Assembly: GCF_047314965.1 (NCBI RefSeq)
Contig: NZ_JBLBVK010000047.1
Location: forward strand, 62,001 to 126,000
Direction: 5' to 3'
Source of the DNA: JAVJUV01 sp047314965
Lineage (GTDB): Bacteria > Pseudomonadota > Alphaproteobacteria > Rhodobacterales > Rhodobacteraceae
Length of the DNA: 64,000 nucleotides
Positions 1 through 8,966 of this stretch are shown piece by piece; positions within the stretch are counted from its first letter, which is position 1, and each line of letters begins with the position of its first letter. The notes beneath the pieces were generated by a model. It was not told the DNA's origin. It made no database searches and was given only the letters and a program-made list of their open reading frames with translations. A program made the translations under genes and the position numbers.

Positions 1-453
1 AACAAGAAATACGGCATACGCTACAACGCTGCCGAGAGTCCGCTCTCGATACTGGCGCGACGCAAGGACAAGGATGGCCAGGCGTTTCTTCAGCCTGATC
101 TTGTGGCGGCGGGCGAGCGATTGCGCGAGGACTTCGAACTTTCGCAACTCGGTCCGCGCGTGACGCAAAATTGGGAAAGGTTCCTGACCGGAGGCGCGCG
201 CGGCGATTTCTCAGATTCGGGTTCCGGGGGTTCCGAGGCCGCAAAGGATCGGGTGTTGAAAGCGCTCAAGGATCTGGGGCCGGGCCTCGGCGATGTTGTC
301 CTGCGATGCTGCTGCTTTCTTGAAGGTATGGAAGCGGTTGAACGGCACATGGGCTGGTCCGCCCGTTCAGGAAAAATCGTCCTCAGGATCGCGCTGATGC
401 GCTTGAAGACACACTACGACACGGTCAGTTCCTGGTCTCCCATGATTGGCTGA
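1..453 (+). CDS. DUF6456 domain protein, 3' part
   Basis: The frame is open from the first base of the window, so this is the C-terminal 150 residues of a longer protein. The segment runs from an ESPLSILARRKDKDG stretch through AGERLREDFE to VLRIALMRLKTHYD. This matches my memory of the DUF6456 domain, an alphaproteobacterial C-terminal domain often attached to a helix-turn-helix region. A cysteine-rich patch (VVLRCCCFLEG) lies near residue 100. Its biochemical role is not known to me. The last 40 bases overlap the 3' end of the convergent gene at 414-2099. The N-terminus lies outside the window, so any DNA-binding part cannot be judged here. Confidence 0.75.
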   Translation, partial: NKKYGIRYNAAESPLSILARRKDKDGQAFLQPDLVAAGERLREDFELSQLGPRVTQNWERFLTGGARGDFSDSGSGGSEAAKDRVLKALKDLGPGLGDVVLRCCCFLEGMEAVERHMGWSARSGKIVLRIALMRLKTHYDTVSSWSPMIG

Positions 454-2099
454 TCTGCCACCAGCCAGCCCTGGTATCGGACGACCGGGCCGAAAACCGG
501 CATGGACAGTGCCACGTCGAACGTGACTCGCCCCCGATCGTCAACCGCCTCGTGCGTATTGCTCTTTGGCAAAAGGACGCGCGGGATGGGAAATCCCAGG
601 AACCGGCCTGAGCTGACAGGATAGCTCAGGCCGGCTTCGTCCACCTTCAAATCGATGGCGAACCGAAACGGGCCGAAGCGTTCCCACATGCGCCCGGGTC
701 GCCTCGGATCGGCGCGGAGATGGGACAGGAAGCGATGCCCGGAAAAATCCCGCGTCCAGATTTCTTCTCGGCCGTCTCGCCGCATCGTGACGAACACCGG
801 CGTATCCTCGGCTTCGGGAGGAAAACCGAACAACCACGCGACGGTTTGGCTTACGAGATTCCTGCTTCGGATGACCTTTGCCGCTCCGTTCCAACTGCGG
901 GTCCCCGCCACCTCATGCAGCGCCCGAACTTCCTTCGGAAGACGGAGCCATGCATCGCCCAGAATGCCCTTGAAGAGCGGCACAAAGGGCATTTCGGAGC
1001 GCTCAAAGCCAACGGCACGTTCCGGCGCCGCAGTTTCGCATTCGGTGAGGTCCAGATCGTCGAGACAGGCCCGCGCGCCAGAAGGAACTTCGCCAGCCAA
1101 GAGCTTGCGAACGATCGCGCGCCCCGGAATGGCCGGAACATGTGGGCCGTCGCCGGCCTTGGCCGTCAGTGTCCAGCAACGCTCGACGAGATCTCCGCCA
1201 AAAGTTTGCCCCCGCACCAGCACACGCATTGCTCCGATGTCGGTTCCGAAAGGCTCCAGGTACTGCGCAACCCGAAACAGGATCGGCAGGAAGGGTGAGG
1301 CCGATTTCAGCAAGCCTGAGCGAACCAGCCATGACATCGCCTCCAGCCCGCGATGCATAAGCCGCAGTTCCAACCCGGCCCGAAAACGCACGTCGTCGCA
1401 GCCAAACCGTTCTGGCATCAAGACAAGGTCAGGTGCGCCGATCGGACTTGCGAGCCGTTCAATGGATCTGCCATCCTTCAGTTCGATCCGGATTTTCTCA
1501 CTTCCAAGCCAGGCACGCGCTGACGTGCGGGGAAGGGGTTTGCCAGCTTGCGCCAGGATCGCAGCCATGACCGACCGTCCCCGTGGCGCGCGGTTTCCCG
1601 GCAGGATCATGCTGTCGATCAGGTCGATCCGCGTCATGTCCGACGAAAGCGCCCGGACTGCCGCGGCAGACAGCGCCGGCACGCTCGAAACACCAGACAG
1701 AACAGACAGGCCGGCCCGCCGCGCTTCCACGTCCAATTCCGCGATTCCCGCGGTAAATGTCGCGTCGTCCGATAGGTCGAAGTAATGAGCACCCGCCGCC
1801 AGCGCAATGCGCGGCAAGGAATAGGCGCCCTTGCCGCCATAGGCCTGAAACGGGCCGGCAGCGTCGATCACGACGAACGGCCTCTTGGCGCAAAGTCGTT
1901 CAGTCACATCCTCTGCGTCGAGGTCCAGTTCGATCCAGCTGCAGCCGATGCGCTTTGCTGTCTTCTGCAGGGCCTGGGAATTGCGCCCCGCGACGACCAC
2001 GTTCGGAACACCATCACGGACCAGCCCCTCGGCCAGCCGGCTTCCGAACACTCCCGCGCCGCCGATGACGACTACAGGCTTTTCCATTCCTTCCTGCAT
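414..2099 (-). CDS. saccharopine dehydrogenase-like NADP-binding protein with C-terminal DUF4166
   Basis: 561 residues. The N-terminus has a Rossmann fold signature (VVVIGGAGVFGSRLAEGL, about residues 9-26), followed by a saccharopine dehydrogenase-like NAD(P)-binding region to about residue 350. The last 180 residues (FKGILGDAWLRLP through the C-terminus) look like DUF4166, a domain commonly fused to this oxidoreductase type. Substrate is unknown. A second in-frame ATG four codons downstream, at 2087, is an equally good start because the following MEKPVVVIGG is the usual N-terminus. The 3' end overlaps the neighbouring DUF6456 gene by 40 bp in convergent orientation. The fold assignment is good and the specific reaction is open. 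Confidence 0.8.
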   Translation of the reverse strand: MQEGMEKPVVVIGGAGVFGSRLAEGLVRDGVPNVVVAGRNSQALQKTAKRIGCSWIELDLDAEDVTERLCAKRPFVVIDAAGPFQAYGGKGAYSLPRIALAAGAHYFDLSDDATFTAGIAELDVEARRAGLSVLSGVSSVPALSAAAVRALSSDMTRIDLIDSMILPGNRAPRGRSVMAAILAQAGKPLPRTSARAWLGSEKIRIELKDGRSIERLASPIGAPDLVLMPERFGCDDVRFRAGLELRLMHRGLEAMSWLVRSGLLKSASPFLPILFRVAQYLEPFGTDIGAMRVLVRGQTFGGDLVERCWTLTAKAGDGPHVPAIPGRAIVRKLLAGEVPSGARACLDDLDLTECETAAPERAVGFERSEMPFVPLFKGILGDAWLRLPKEVRALHEVAGTRSWNGAAKVIRSRNLVSQTVAWLFGFPPEAEDTPVFVTMRRDGREEIWTRDFSGHRFLSHLRADPRRPGRMWERFGPFRFAIDLKVDEAGLSYPVSSGRFLGFPIPRVLLPKSNTHEAVDDRGRVTFDVALSMPVFGPVVRYQGWLVADQPIMGDQELTVS

Positions 2100-2308
2100 G
2101 TCAGCGAGATTAGTCCTCGCACCTCCCGAAGCGATGCGGTCAGGTGCCGCTGCCCGGACGGGTGCATTCGGCGGCGCTCCGAAACGCCGACTTTCGGGGA
2201 ACGTCTCGCCGATCTGACTTCGCTCCCGCCTCGCTTGATCCGGGTCAAGGACATGACAGTTCCCTCACTTCAGACTGCGCGCATTCCAGCAAACAAAGGA
2301 TTGTCCCA

Positions 2309-2635
2309 ATGAGCGAGAACGAACAGAACGCGTCCCCGGAGCAAGGAAAAACCCGGACCTGGAAGGAAGAGATCGAGGTCAAGGGTGACGAGCTTGTCGC
2401 CCGCGTCAAGCAATTGGCGGCGGACAACAAGGTCAAGAAGATCCGCGTCGTGGAGCCTGACGGCGACATCGCGCTGGAGATCCCGCTGACATACGGCGCC
2501 ATCGCTGGAGGAGCGGTTGTCATTGCCGCGCCCGTACTTGCCGTCGTCGGCGCGCTGGCCGCGCTGGTAGCCAAGGTGAAAGTCGAGATCATCAACGAAG
2601 AGCCCGAAGACAGCGCCGATCAGCCGGGATCCTGA
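2309..2635 (+). CDS. DUF4342 domain protein
   Basis: 108 residues, starting at the ATG of MSENEQNASPEQGK rather than at an earlier in-frame codon, because the start follows an A-rich AGGA ribosome site. The middle (WKEEIEVKGDELVARVKQLAADNKVKKIRV) is the DUF4342 signature, an amphipathic helix plus a short beta element. It is followed by a glycine/alanine/valine-rich hydrophobic stretch (about residues 66-93) that could be a membrane helix, and an acidic tail. In other bacteria the domain carries a ubiquitin-associated-like fold. Function is unknown. It is monocistronic, between the DUF4166 gene and lipA. Confidence 0.75.
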   Translation: MSENEQNASPEQGKTRTWKEEIEVKGDELVARVKQLAADNKVKKIRVVEPDGDIALEIPLTYGAIAGGAVVIAAPVLAVVGALAALVAKVKVEIINEEPEDSADQPGS

Positions 2636-2973
2636 ACGGGTCTCCGCCGCAACATCGCCGTCCGGCTGCACGCGCGGTGTGGCGGCGGATGCCATCTTTC
2701 TGTTTTTGTGTTGAAGCACATCTGCGATTGTGCGTTGAGGTAAAGGTCTGCCCGTTGCCGTCCTTGCTGTTCAGGATGCCCGGCAATCACGGGCAAGGAA
2801 CTCTCTGGCAAGAAGGATGACCTGAACCTCCTTTCTGGATGACACCTCGCGAGCTGAAAAATCTTTAAAACAACAGTTTGCGCCGAATGCATACCCGTCA
2901 TGCCAGCCATCCTCTCCATTGGACTTTCATGCAGGAAGGCGTTACATCCGGCCCAGCAGAGGACGGAGCCGAC
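2636..2973. other. intergenic region upstream of lipA
   Basis: 338 bp without a supported gene. It holds one short hairpin (GCCCG-N7-CGGGC near 2777-2794) without a T-run, and an AT-rich patch (CTTTAAAACAACAG, about 2864-2876) that could belong to the lipA promoter. I see no further repeat or small gene with a convincing ribosome site. Confidence 0.4.
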
Positions 2974-3930
2974 ATGAGCCCGAAAGACCTGAAAATTCCC
3001 GAACTGCGGCACCCCGAGAAGGCGCGTCGCCCGGACAACCCGCAGCCGAAAAAACCTGACTGGATCCGCGTCAAGGCTCCGACAAGTACAGGATACAAGC
3101 AGACCCGCGATATCATGCGCGAGCACAAGCTGGTCACGGTCTGTGAAGAGGCGGGCTGCCCCAACGTCGGCGAATGCTGGAGCCAGGGCCACGCCACCAT
3201 GATGATCATGGGCGAGGTCTGCACGCGTGCTTGCACCTTCTGCAACATCGCCACCGGAAAGCCACCCGAGGCGCTCGACGTGTTCGAGCCGGGCCGGGTG
3301 GCCGATGCGGTCAAGAAGCTCGGGCTCAATCATGTCGTCATCACCTCGGTCGATCGCGACGATGTCGAGGACGGTGGCGCGGAGCATTTCGCCATGACAA
3401 TCCGCGCGGTCCGCAAACAGTCGCCCGGAACTACGATCGAGATCCTGACACCCGATTTCTTGCGTTGCGATCCGAAGGTGCTGGAAGTTGTCGTTGACGC
3501 GAAACCGGACGTCTTCAACCACAACCTCGAAACCGTTCCGGGCCTCTACCCGGAAGTGCGCCCCGGTGCGCGCTATTTCCATTCCCTGCGACTGCTGCAG
3601 CGGGTCAAGGAACTGGACCCGACGATGTTCACCAAGTCCGGCATCATGGTTGGCCTAGGAGAGGACCGCCAGGCGGTTCTCCAGGTCATGGACGACATGC
3701 GTGCTGCCGACATCGACTTCCTCACCATCGGCCAATACCTCCAGCCCACGCCCAAGCATCACCGCGTTGATCGCTTCGTGACGCCCGAGGAATTCGCAGG
3801 ATACGAGAAGGCAGCCTGGGGCAAGGGTTTCCTGATGGTCTCCGCCACGCCGCTTACGCGCTCCAGCTACCATGCGGGCGAGGACTTCGCGCGCCTGCGA
3901 GAAGCGCGTCTCAGGAAACTGAACGCCTGA
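2974..3930 (+). CDS. lipA: lipoyl synthase
   Basis: Radical-SAM lipoyl synthase, which inserts two sulfurs into protein-bound octanoyl groups to complete the lipoyl cofactor of 2-oxoacid dehydrogenases and the glycine cleavage system. 318 residues, the normal length. Both iron-sulfur motifs are intact. The auxiliary cluster ligands CEEAGCPNVGEC are C57, C62 and C68, and the radical-SAM motif CTRACTFC gives C83, C87 and C90. The start is the ATG at 2974, after a GAGGACGGAG stretch. The frame is open further upstream but without family similarity. The TPR gene follows after 10 bp. Confidence 0.97.
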   Translation: MSPKDLKIPELRHPEKARRPDNPQPKKPDWIRVKAPTSTGYKQTRDIMREHKLVTVCEEAGCPNVGECWSQGHATMMIMGEVCTRACTFCNIATGKPPEALDVFEPGRVADAVKKLGLNHVVITSVDRDDVEDGGAEHFAMTIRAVRKQSPGTTIEILTPDFLRCDPKVLEVVVDAKPDVFNHNLETVPGLYPEVRPGARYFHSLRLLQRVKELDPTMFTKSGIMVGLGEDRQAVLQVMDDMRAADIDFLTIGQYLQPTPKHHRVDRFVTPEEFAGYEKAAWGKGFLMVSATPLTRSSYHAGEDFARLREARLRKLNA

Positions 3931-3940
3931 GACAGATACG

Positions 3941-5230
3941 GTGAAGGATCGCTACGGAAACCTGCTCACCACGACTTCGCCTGACGCACGCGACGCCTAT
4001 ATCTCTGCCGTAGACAACTTCTTGGCGGCCGGGCCCGACACAGCCGCGGCTTTCGCGAGAGTTGTCGAACTGGATGATAGTTTCGCTCTTGGCCATGCTG
4101 GTCTTGCCCGCGCGCATCAAAGTTTCGGGTTTCGCGACAAGGCGCAGGCGGCCATCGAGGCCGCCGAGGGGCGTCTCGGTGGCGTGACCCCGCGGGAGGC
4201 CAGCCACATCGCAATGCTTGGTCTGGCCATCCGGGGGAAAGCCGAGGCGGCGCGGTTGGCCGCGATGGCACATGCCGCTGAATGGCCGTGCGACGCAATC
4301 ATCACCGGGACGCTGATGGGCGTGTTCAGCCTGCTGGGATTTTCCGGCCGTCCGGGCCGCGAAATGGAAAACCTTTCATTGACTGAAAGTCTTGCGCCTC
4401 ATTTTGGCGACGACTGGTGGTTCCTTGGCCAGTTGTCATTCGCGCAGTTGGAATCGGGTCTTCTCGATGCCGCTTTGCCGAACATCGACCGTGCGCTTGA
4501 GCTTCATCCGCGAAACGCCAATGCTGCCCATTACCGCGCGCATCTCTACTACGAAGTGGGCGAGACGTCGGAAGGGCTCGCATTTCTCAGCGCCTGGATG
4601 AAGGGCTATGACAGAACCGCGCTGATGCACTGCCACAATGCCTGGCATATTGCCCTCTGGGCATTGGCCAGCGGAGACGAGACCGCCATGTGGCAGGTCG
4701 TCGAACGAGATCTCCGGCCAGGGGTCTCGGTCAGCCCCTCGCTGAACATCCTGACGGACCTTGCGTCACTTTATGCGCGTGCTGAATGGGCAGGACTGGC
4801 GGTTCCGGATGGTCGCTGGGCAGAACTAAGCGCCTACGCCACACAGTCGTTTCCCACTCCGGGTGTGCAGTTCGCCGATATCCATGCGGCCTTGGCCCAT
4901 GCCATGGCAGGAGATGGAGAAGCGCTGATGAAGGTCATGCGCGATGCCGCGGGACCGGCTGCCGACATCGTTCGACCGACTGCCGAGGCGTTCGGTGCCA
5001 TGGCCCGTGCCGACTGGCGCTCTGCGCTGAACCTGCTCACCCCGGTTATGGCGCAACATGCCCGGTTTGGCGGAAGCCGAGCGCAGCGTGACCTCATCGA
5101 ATATGCCATGGCGATTGCTCTGCTCAGATTGGGCAAGGGTGACGAAGCCGCCAGATTGCTGGCGATGCATCGACCGCGCACAGACTACCGCTCCGGGCTC
5201 CCGGACTTGCCGGAACTGTCCGCGGCCTGA
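3941..5230 (+). CDS. TPR-repeat protein, TTC38-like
   Basis: 429 residues beginning with GTG, 10 bp after lipA, so probably co-transcribed. The sequence is a run of helical pairs with TPR character, for example AALPNIDRALELHPRNANAAHYRAHLYYEVG around residue 180. The order matches the tetratricopeptide repeat protein 38 family as found in alphaproteobacteria, including the typical HNAWHIALWALASGD segment. No signal peptide is visible, so it should be cytoplasmic. Its role is unknown. The linkage to lipA suggests nothing specific. Confidence 0.75.
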   Translation: MKDRYGNLLTTTSPDARDAYISAVDNFLAAGPDTAAAFARVVELDDSFALGHAGLARAHQSFGFRDKAQAAIEAAEGRLGGVTPREASHIAMLGLAIRGKAEAARLAAMAHAAEWPCDAIITGTLMGVFSLLGFSGRPGREMENLSLTESLAPHFGDDWWFLGQLSFAQLESGLLDAALPNIDRALELHPRNANAAHYRAHLYYEVGETSEGLAFLSAWMKGYDRTALMHCHNAWHIALWALASGDETAMWQVVERDLRPGVSVSPSLNILTDLASLYARAEWAGLAVPDGRWAELSAYATQSFPTPGVQFADIHAALAHAMAGDGEALMKVMRDAAGPAADIVRPTAEAFGAMARADWRSALNLLTPVMAQHARFGGSRAQRDLIEYAMAIALLRLGKGDEAARLLAMHRPRTDYRSGLPDLPELSAA

Positions 5231-5278
5231 AAATCTGGAACCGTTTTCTGCGAAAGTCTCGGGCCGAAAGAGCTTGAA

Positions 5279-6163
5279 TCACTCGACTGCGGGTACCGCT
5301 TTCACATAGACCGCGATCGCAGCCCGGTCCTCCGCGGACAGTTTGGACATATTGGCGACGACCTCGGTCATCTCGCCTCCCGCGCTGTCGAACTCAGGCG
5401 TGAACCCGGTTTCAAGATAATACGCAATGTCTTCGGCGGCCCAGTCGAGCTTGCCCGGAGCGATCCCGGGAATGTTGCCCTTGCCAGACGGGTTGGGCGC
5501 ACCGGCCATCCAGCGCGACGTGTCGAGTCCACCAAGCGCGTTACGCGGCGTATGGCATTCCGCGCAATGCCCCAGCGCTTCGACCAGATAACGCCCGCGC
5601 TCCAGTTGTGGATCGCTCGCATCAGTCAGAACCCAGTCCTCGTTCAGGAACAGCATCTTCCAGCCGCCGAGCGTCAGTCTGATATTGAACGGAAACCCCA
5701 GTTCGTGCGCTTCGTTTGCGCGATCTTCGGCCGGAAGCGTCTGGAGGAACGCCCAGAGATCGGCAACGTCCTGGTCGGTCATCTTGGCATAAGTCGCGTA
5801 GGGGAACGACGGATAGTAGTGCTCTCCTTCAGGCGAAGTGCCTTCCAGCAAAGCGGACGCGAATTGATCCAGAGTCCATCCCCCGATGCCGTGTGTGGCG
5901 TCCGGCGAGATGTTCGGTGCGACGAACGTTCCGAACTGTGTCACGAACCGGCGTCCGCCGGGAAGAGCGAGAGCGTCTTCGCTCCCCTCAGCCTTATGGC
6001 AAGATGCACAACCGCCGGCCCAGAATACCGTCTCCCCACGGCTTGAATCTGCCTCCAGCGACGCGAAGCGCGCCGTATCGACGGTCTTTGGGCGAGTCAG
6101 CAAAAGACCTGCGGCAACAACCGCAAGCCCCACGACGGCAAGTGCTGTGAGAAACTTTTTCAT
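5279..6163 (-). CDS. membrane-anchored diheme cytochrome c
   Basis: 294 residues. An N-terminal hydrophobic segment (about residues 4-23) is followed directly by TRP, with no clear signal-peptidase site, so it is probably an uncleaved membrane anchor with the globular part in the periplasm. Two heme c attachment motifs are present: CASCH (C52, C55, H56) and CAECH (C200, C203, H204), each in a domain of about 130 residues. This resembles the diheme electron-transfer subunits of alcohol/gluconate-type dehydrogenases, but no dehydrogenase gene is next to it. It sits 39 bp downstream of the cytochrome c' gene, probably in the same transcript. Confidence 0.85.
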   Translation of the reverse strand: MKKFLTALAVVGLAVVAAGLLLTRPKTVDTARFASLEADSSRGETVFWAGGCASCHKAEGSEDALALPGGRRFVTQFGTFVAPNISPDATHGIGGWTLDQFASALLEGTSPEGEHYYPSFPYATYAKMTDQDVADLWAFLQTLPAEDRANEAHELGFPFNIRLTLGGWKMLFLNEDWVLTDASDPQLERGRYLVEALGHCAECHTPRNALGGLDTSRWMAGAPNPSGKGNIPGIAPGKLDWAAEDIAYYLETGFTPEFDSAGGEMTEVVANMSKLSAEDRAAIAVYVKAVPAVE

Positions 6164-6174
6164 GTCTAAGGATA

Positions 6175-6196
6175 CGCGGGGCCCGAAGGCCCCGCG
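6175..6196 (-). other. intercistronic stem-loop between the two cytochrome genes
   Basis: A perfect 9-bp stem CGCGGGGCC/GGCCCCGCG closes a CGAA tetraloop. It lies between the cytochrome c' stop and the diheme cytochrome start. There is no T-run, so it is more likely an mRNA-stabilising or processing hairpin than a terminator. Confidence 0.5.
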
Positions 6197-6202
6197 ACGT
6201 CA

Positions 6203-6673
6203 TCAGTTGTTCGACTGGCGATAGTCCTTGTGGCATGCGGCGCAGGCACCACCTACCGGACCCAGCGCCGGTCCAAGAGCTTCCTGTCCGTTGCCGGCAA
6301 CGGCAGCCAGGGCTGCAGCGCCCTCGCGGAGTTGCCCCGCGATCTCGCCCGCTTTGGATCCGGCCTCCCAGATTGCGGGAAGGGCGCGGGTTTCCTCGCC
6401 AAGTTCCGCGTTGGAGGTGCCGGGAGCCCAGTAGCTCATCCCGCTCATGTTCGCGAGAGCCACGAGATTGTTCGCCGCGGCCGATGCGGCATCTGCGCTG
6501 TATTCGGTCTCGCCCTTCGCCATGGCACCGAGAATTCCAAGGTTGTGGGCATAGAGCTGCATATGCGCCTTGCGCGCCTTGACAGCCGGATTTCCGCCGT
6601 GGCTGCCTGCAAAGGCAAAGCTCGCTGTGGCGGCGATGATGACAGATGCAATGATGGTGCGCTTAAAGGTCAT
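6203..6673 (-). CDS. cytochrome c' family protein
   Basis: 156 residues with a signal peptide (MTFKRTIIASVIIAATASFAFA, cleaved about residue 22) and a single C-terminal heme motif CAACH (C144, C147, H148). A C-terminal CxxCH in a four-helix protein of this size is the hallmark of the cytochrome c'/c-556 family, periplasmic heme proteins that bind NO or act in electron transfer. It is transcribed away from the LysR gene at 6756, with a shared promoter region that contains an inverted repeat. It leads the two-gene cytochrome unit. Confidence 0.85.
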   Translation of the reverse strand: MTFKRTIIASVIIAATASFAFAGSHGGNPAVKARKAHMQLYAHNLGILGAMAKGETEYSADAASAAANNLVALANMSGMSYWAPGTSNAELGEETRALPAIWEAGSKAGEIAGQLREGAAALAAVAGNGQEALGPALGPVGGACAACHKDYRQSNN

Positions 6674-6709
6674 TGGGTTCTCCCAGAAATGTGACTCGCA
6701 TTAGGAAAA

Positions 6710-6738
6710 ATAGTTTACGCTAGGCAAAAGGAAACTAT
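6710..6738. promoter_or_regulatory. candidate LysR operator between the cytochrome c' and LysR genes
   Basis: Inverted repeat ATAGTTT, 15 bp, AAACTAT, centred in the 82-bp divergent region. LysR-type regulators usually bind such an interrupted dyad between their own gene and the target. The right arm ends 17 bp before the LysR start codon, so binding could also repress the regulator. Confidence 0.5.
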
Positions 6739-6755
6739 GCGAATATGCGGAACCC

Positions 6756-7616
6756 ATGAGTACGAGTGCACAGACGAACTGGGATGATTTACGCTTCGTG
6801 TTGGCAGTTGCGGACGAAGGGTCCGTCGCCAGCGCAGGGCGGACCTTGGGTGTAAATCATGCCACCGTGCTTCGCCGGATCGCGGCCTTCGAAACGCGCC
6901 ATGGCCTGAAAGTCTTTGAAAAGACCCCGACAGGTTACCGTGTATCGGCCGACCGCCGCAGTCTGATCGAGGCATTGCGCGAAGCGGGAGAAGCATTCGG
7001 TCAGGTCGAGCGACTGATCGAAGCCGAGCGCCCGAACCTGTCATCCAGCATTCGGATCACATCGACTGATGCGTTCTGCCACTTCATACTCGGCCCCATA
7101 ATTTCAGGGTTGCCGAGAGAAATATCAAGCAATATCAGTATTCTGTCGAGCAATATTCACCTAGACTTCGACAGGCTTCAGGCTGATATCACCGTGCGCC
7201 CGGCGCGCAAACTTCCCGACGAGCTGTCGGGTATTCACGCCGCGAATTTCCGGTTCGGGATCTTCAGCACCGGGGACTGCGATGGCTCGTGGCTTGGACT
7301 CGAAGGCGCGATCGCTCGAAGCAGTGCAGGAGAGTGGATGCGCAGCAAGGCGCACGGGGCACGGGCCCCCGTATCTTCTGACAGCTTCATCATGTTGGCC
7401 TCTCTCGCGGCCGAGGGTCGCGGTCGGGCCATCCTTCCGATGTTCGTGGGCAATGCGTGGCCGCAACTCGAACTGATCGAAATCCCTGAGGATGTGCCCG
7501 CTCTGCCGATCTGGGTCGCCAGCCATGTGGATCTTTTGGATTCCGGGCGGTTGCGGCGCGCGCGCAGTTACCTTGCTGAACGCCTATCCGAAGTCGAACC
7601 TACGCTGATGGGCTGA
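6756..7616 (+). CDS. LysR-family transcriptional regulator
   Basis: 286 residues. The N-terminal winged helix-turn-helix is clear: WDDLRFVLAVADEGSVASAGRTLGVNHATVLRRIAAFE, about residues 9-46. The effector domain is shorter and less conserved than usual. It is divergent from the cytochrome c' gene across an 82-bp region with a dyad, so it probably controls that cytochrome unit. The effector cannot be predicted. Confidence 0.85.
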   Translation: MSTSAQTNWDDLRFVLAVADEGSVASAGRTLGVNHATVLRRIAAFETRHGLKVFEKTPTGYRVSADRRSLIEALREAGEAFGQVERLIEAERPNLSSSIRITSTDAFCHFILGPIISGLPREISSNISILSSNIHLDFDRLQADITVRPARKLPDELSGIHAANFRFGIFSTGDCDGSWLGLEGAIARSSAGEWMRSKAHGARAPVSSDSFIMLASLAAEGRGRAILPMFVGNAWPQLELIEIPEDVPALPIWVASHVDLLDSGRLRRARSYLAERLSEVEPTLMG

Positions 7617-7623
7617 GTGCTCC

Positions 7624-8223
7624 CTAGAACCGAAACCCAAGTGAGAGGCCCAAGACGGGGTCTGTATCCGGGGCGTTTGCTACGCCACCTTGCAGGAAGC
7701 TGCCGTCCTCCAGCGTGTAGGCGGCGCTGATACCCAACCGTGCCAGTGGCTTATCTGTCCGTCGCCCGTCCTGCGCGAGGATGCCGGACAGGCCTACGCT
7801 GAAGCTGTCGGTCACCGCATAGTCCAAGAACACCTCCGAACGGGTTCGCTGTCTTTCTGAACCATAGGTCACGCTGATGCCTGTGGTGGTGCGCCCCCGC
7901 GTCAGTGCAGAGCCAAGCCTGAGAACGTCCTCGCCGTCCTGGGTTTCACCGCCGCCGAAAACCGAAAGATCGCCTGGGTCATAGCCGTGGCCCGCCGCTG
8001 TCAGCAGCGATACGGGAGGGATCACGGGATAGCGAAAGCCCGTCGGGTTGTCCGTGCTGCCCGAGATATTGTCCTGGGGCGCCAGTCTCGCAGCCAGAGT
8101 GGCCGAACCGCCCAGTTCGAATTCCATTTCGGGGCCGGGCGACTCGGCCAGATCCGGAATCGCCTGAGCCTGCGCCTGAAGCGTCAGAAGGAAAACAGCA
8201 AGTGAAACGGAAAGGGTGCGCAA
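7624..8223 (-). CDS. putative outer-membrane beta-barrel protein
   Basis: 199 residues with a signal peptide (MRTLSVSLAVFLLTLQAQAQA). The mature part alternates polar and apolar residues in short strands separated by turns (for example TTGISVTYGSERQRTRSEVFLDYAVTD). It ends in LGLSLGFRF, that is, a C-terminal phenylalanine as required for BAM-dependent outer-membrane insertion. No named family is recognised. The 3' end is 7 bp from the convergent LysR gene. Confidence 0.6.
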   Translation of the reverse strand: MRTLSVSLAVFLLTLQAQAQAIPDLAESPGPEMEFELGGSATLAARLAPQDNISGSTDNPTGFRYPVIPPVSLLTAAGHGYDPGDLSVFGGGETQDGEDVLRLGSALTRGRTTTGISVTYGSERQRTRSEVFLDYAVTDSFSVGLSGILAQDGRRTDKPLARLGISAAYTLEDGSFLQGGVANAPDTDPVLGLSLGFRF

Positions 8224-8349
8224 GGGTCCCGTCCTGTCCTTTGCCCACCCGCTTGGACATTGCGACAGAACAGCGAAACGAGCCAGAGGCAGTGCGCCGG
8301 AACGCGACCCGGTTGTGGCAGTTCAGCCTCAGTGGCAAGGGTTCGCCGA

Positions 8350-8898
8350 TCAGCTTTCCTCTAGGAACCGAACCTTGCCGATGTAGGGAAGATTTCTGTT
8401 CCTCTGCGCGAAATCGATCCCGTAACCTACCACGAATTCGTCAGGAATTTCGAAACCGGTCCACGTGGCGCGAATTTCCGTCTCGCGCCGGGACGGCTTG
8501 TCCAGCAGTGCAATCGTCTCCAGCTTGCGGGGATTCCGCGATTTCAAAAGCTGCAGAACGTGGCTCAGCGTAAACCCTGTATCAACGATATCTTCCACGA
8601 CAAGAACGTCTCGGCCGCCGATCTCGCCCCGAAGGTCCTTCAGAATCCGAACCTCCCGGCTTGATTCCATGCTGTCGCCGTAAGAAGACGCCTCGAGGAA
8701 ATCGACCTCGACGTTCATGTCAAGTTCGCGCACAAGGTCCGCGATGAAGACGAAAGAGCCCCTCAGCAGTCCGACGACGACCAGCTTGTCGGTGCCCGCG
8801 TAGGCCTTCTTGATCTCGGCGGCCAACGCCTCGATCCGCGCGGCGATTGCCTTGGCGGAGATCATCTCGTCGATCACATATGGCTGCGTCACGATCAC
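8350..8898 (-). CDS. hpt: hypoxanthine phosphoribosyltransferase
   Basis: 182 residues, the usual length. It salvages hypoxanthine (and guanine) with PRPP to give IMP/GMP in the cytoplasm. The type I PRTase PRPP-binding loop is visible as VLVVEDIVDTGFTLSHVL (about residues 98-115), and the VVVGLLRGSFVFIADL segment near residue 41 is typical. A second purine PRTase (gpt) lies at 15406. The gene is divergent from the START-domain gene, with 68 bp between the start codons. Confidence 0.93.
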   Translation of the reverse strand: MIVTQPYVIDEMISAKAIAARIEALAAEIKKAYAGTDKLVVVGLLRGSFVFIADLVRELDMNVEVDFLEASSYGDSMESSREVRILKDLRGEIGGRDVLVVEDIVDTGFTLSHVLQLLKSRNPRKLETIALLDKPSRRETEIRATWTGFEIPDEFVVGYGIDFAQRNRNLPYIGKVRFLEES

Positions 8899-8966
8899 GC
8901 TCCCCCTTGACCCTTGCGTCCCGTCCTTACACCTAAGGGCATCGACAGCACCAGTCCCGAGAGCGC

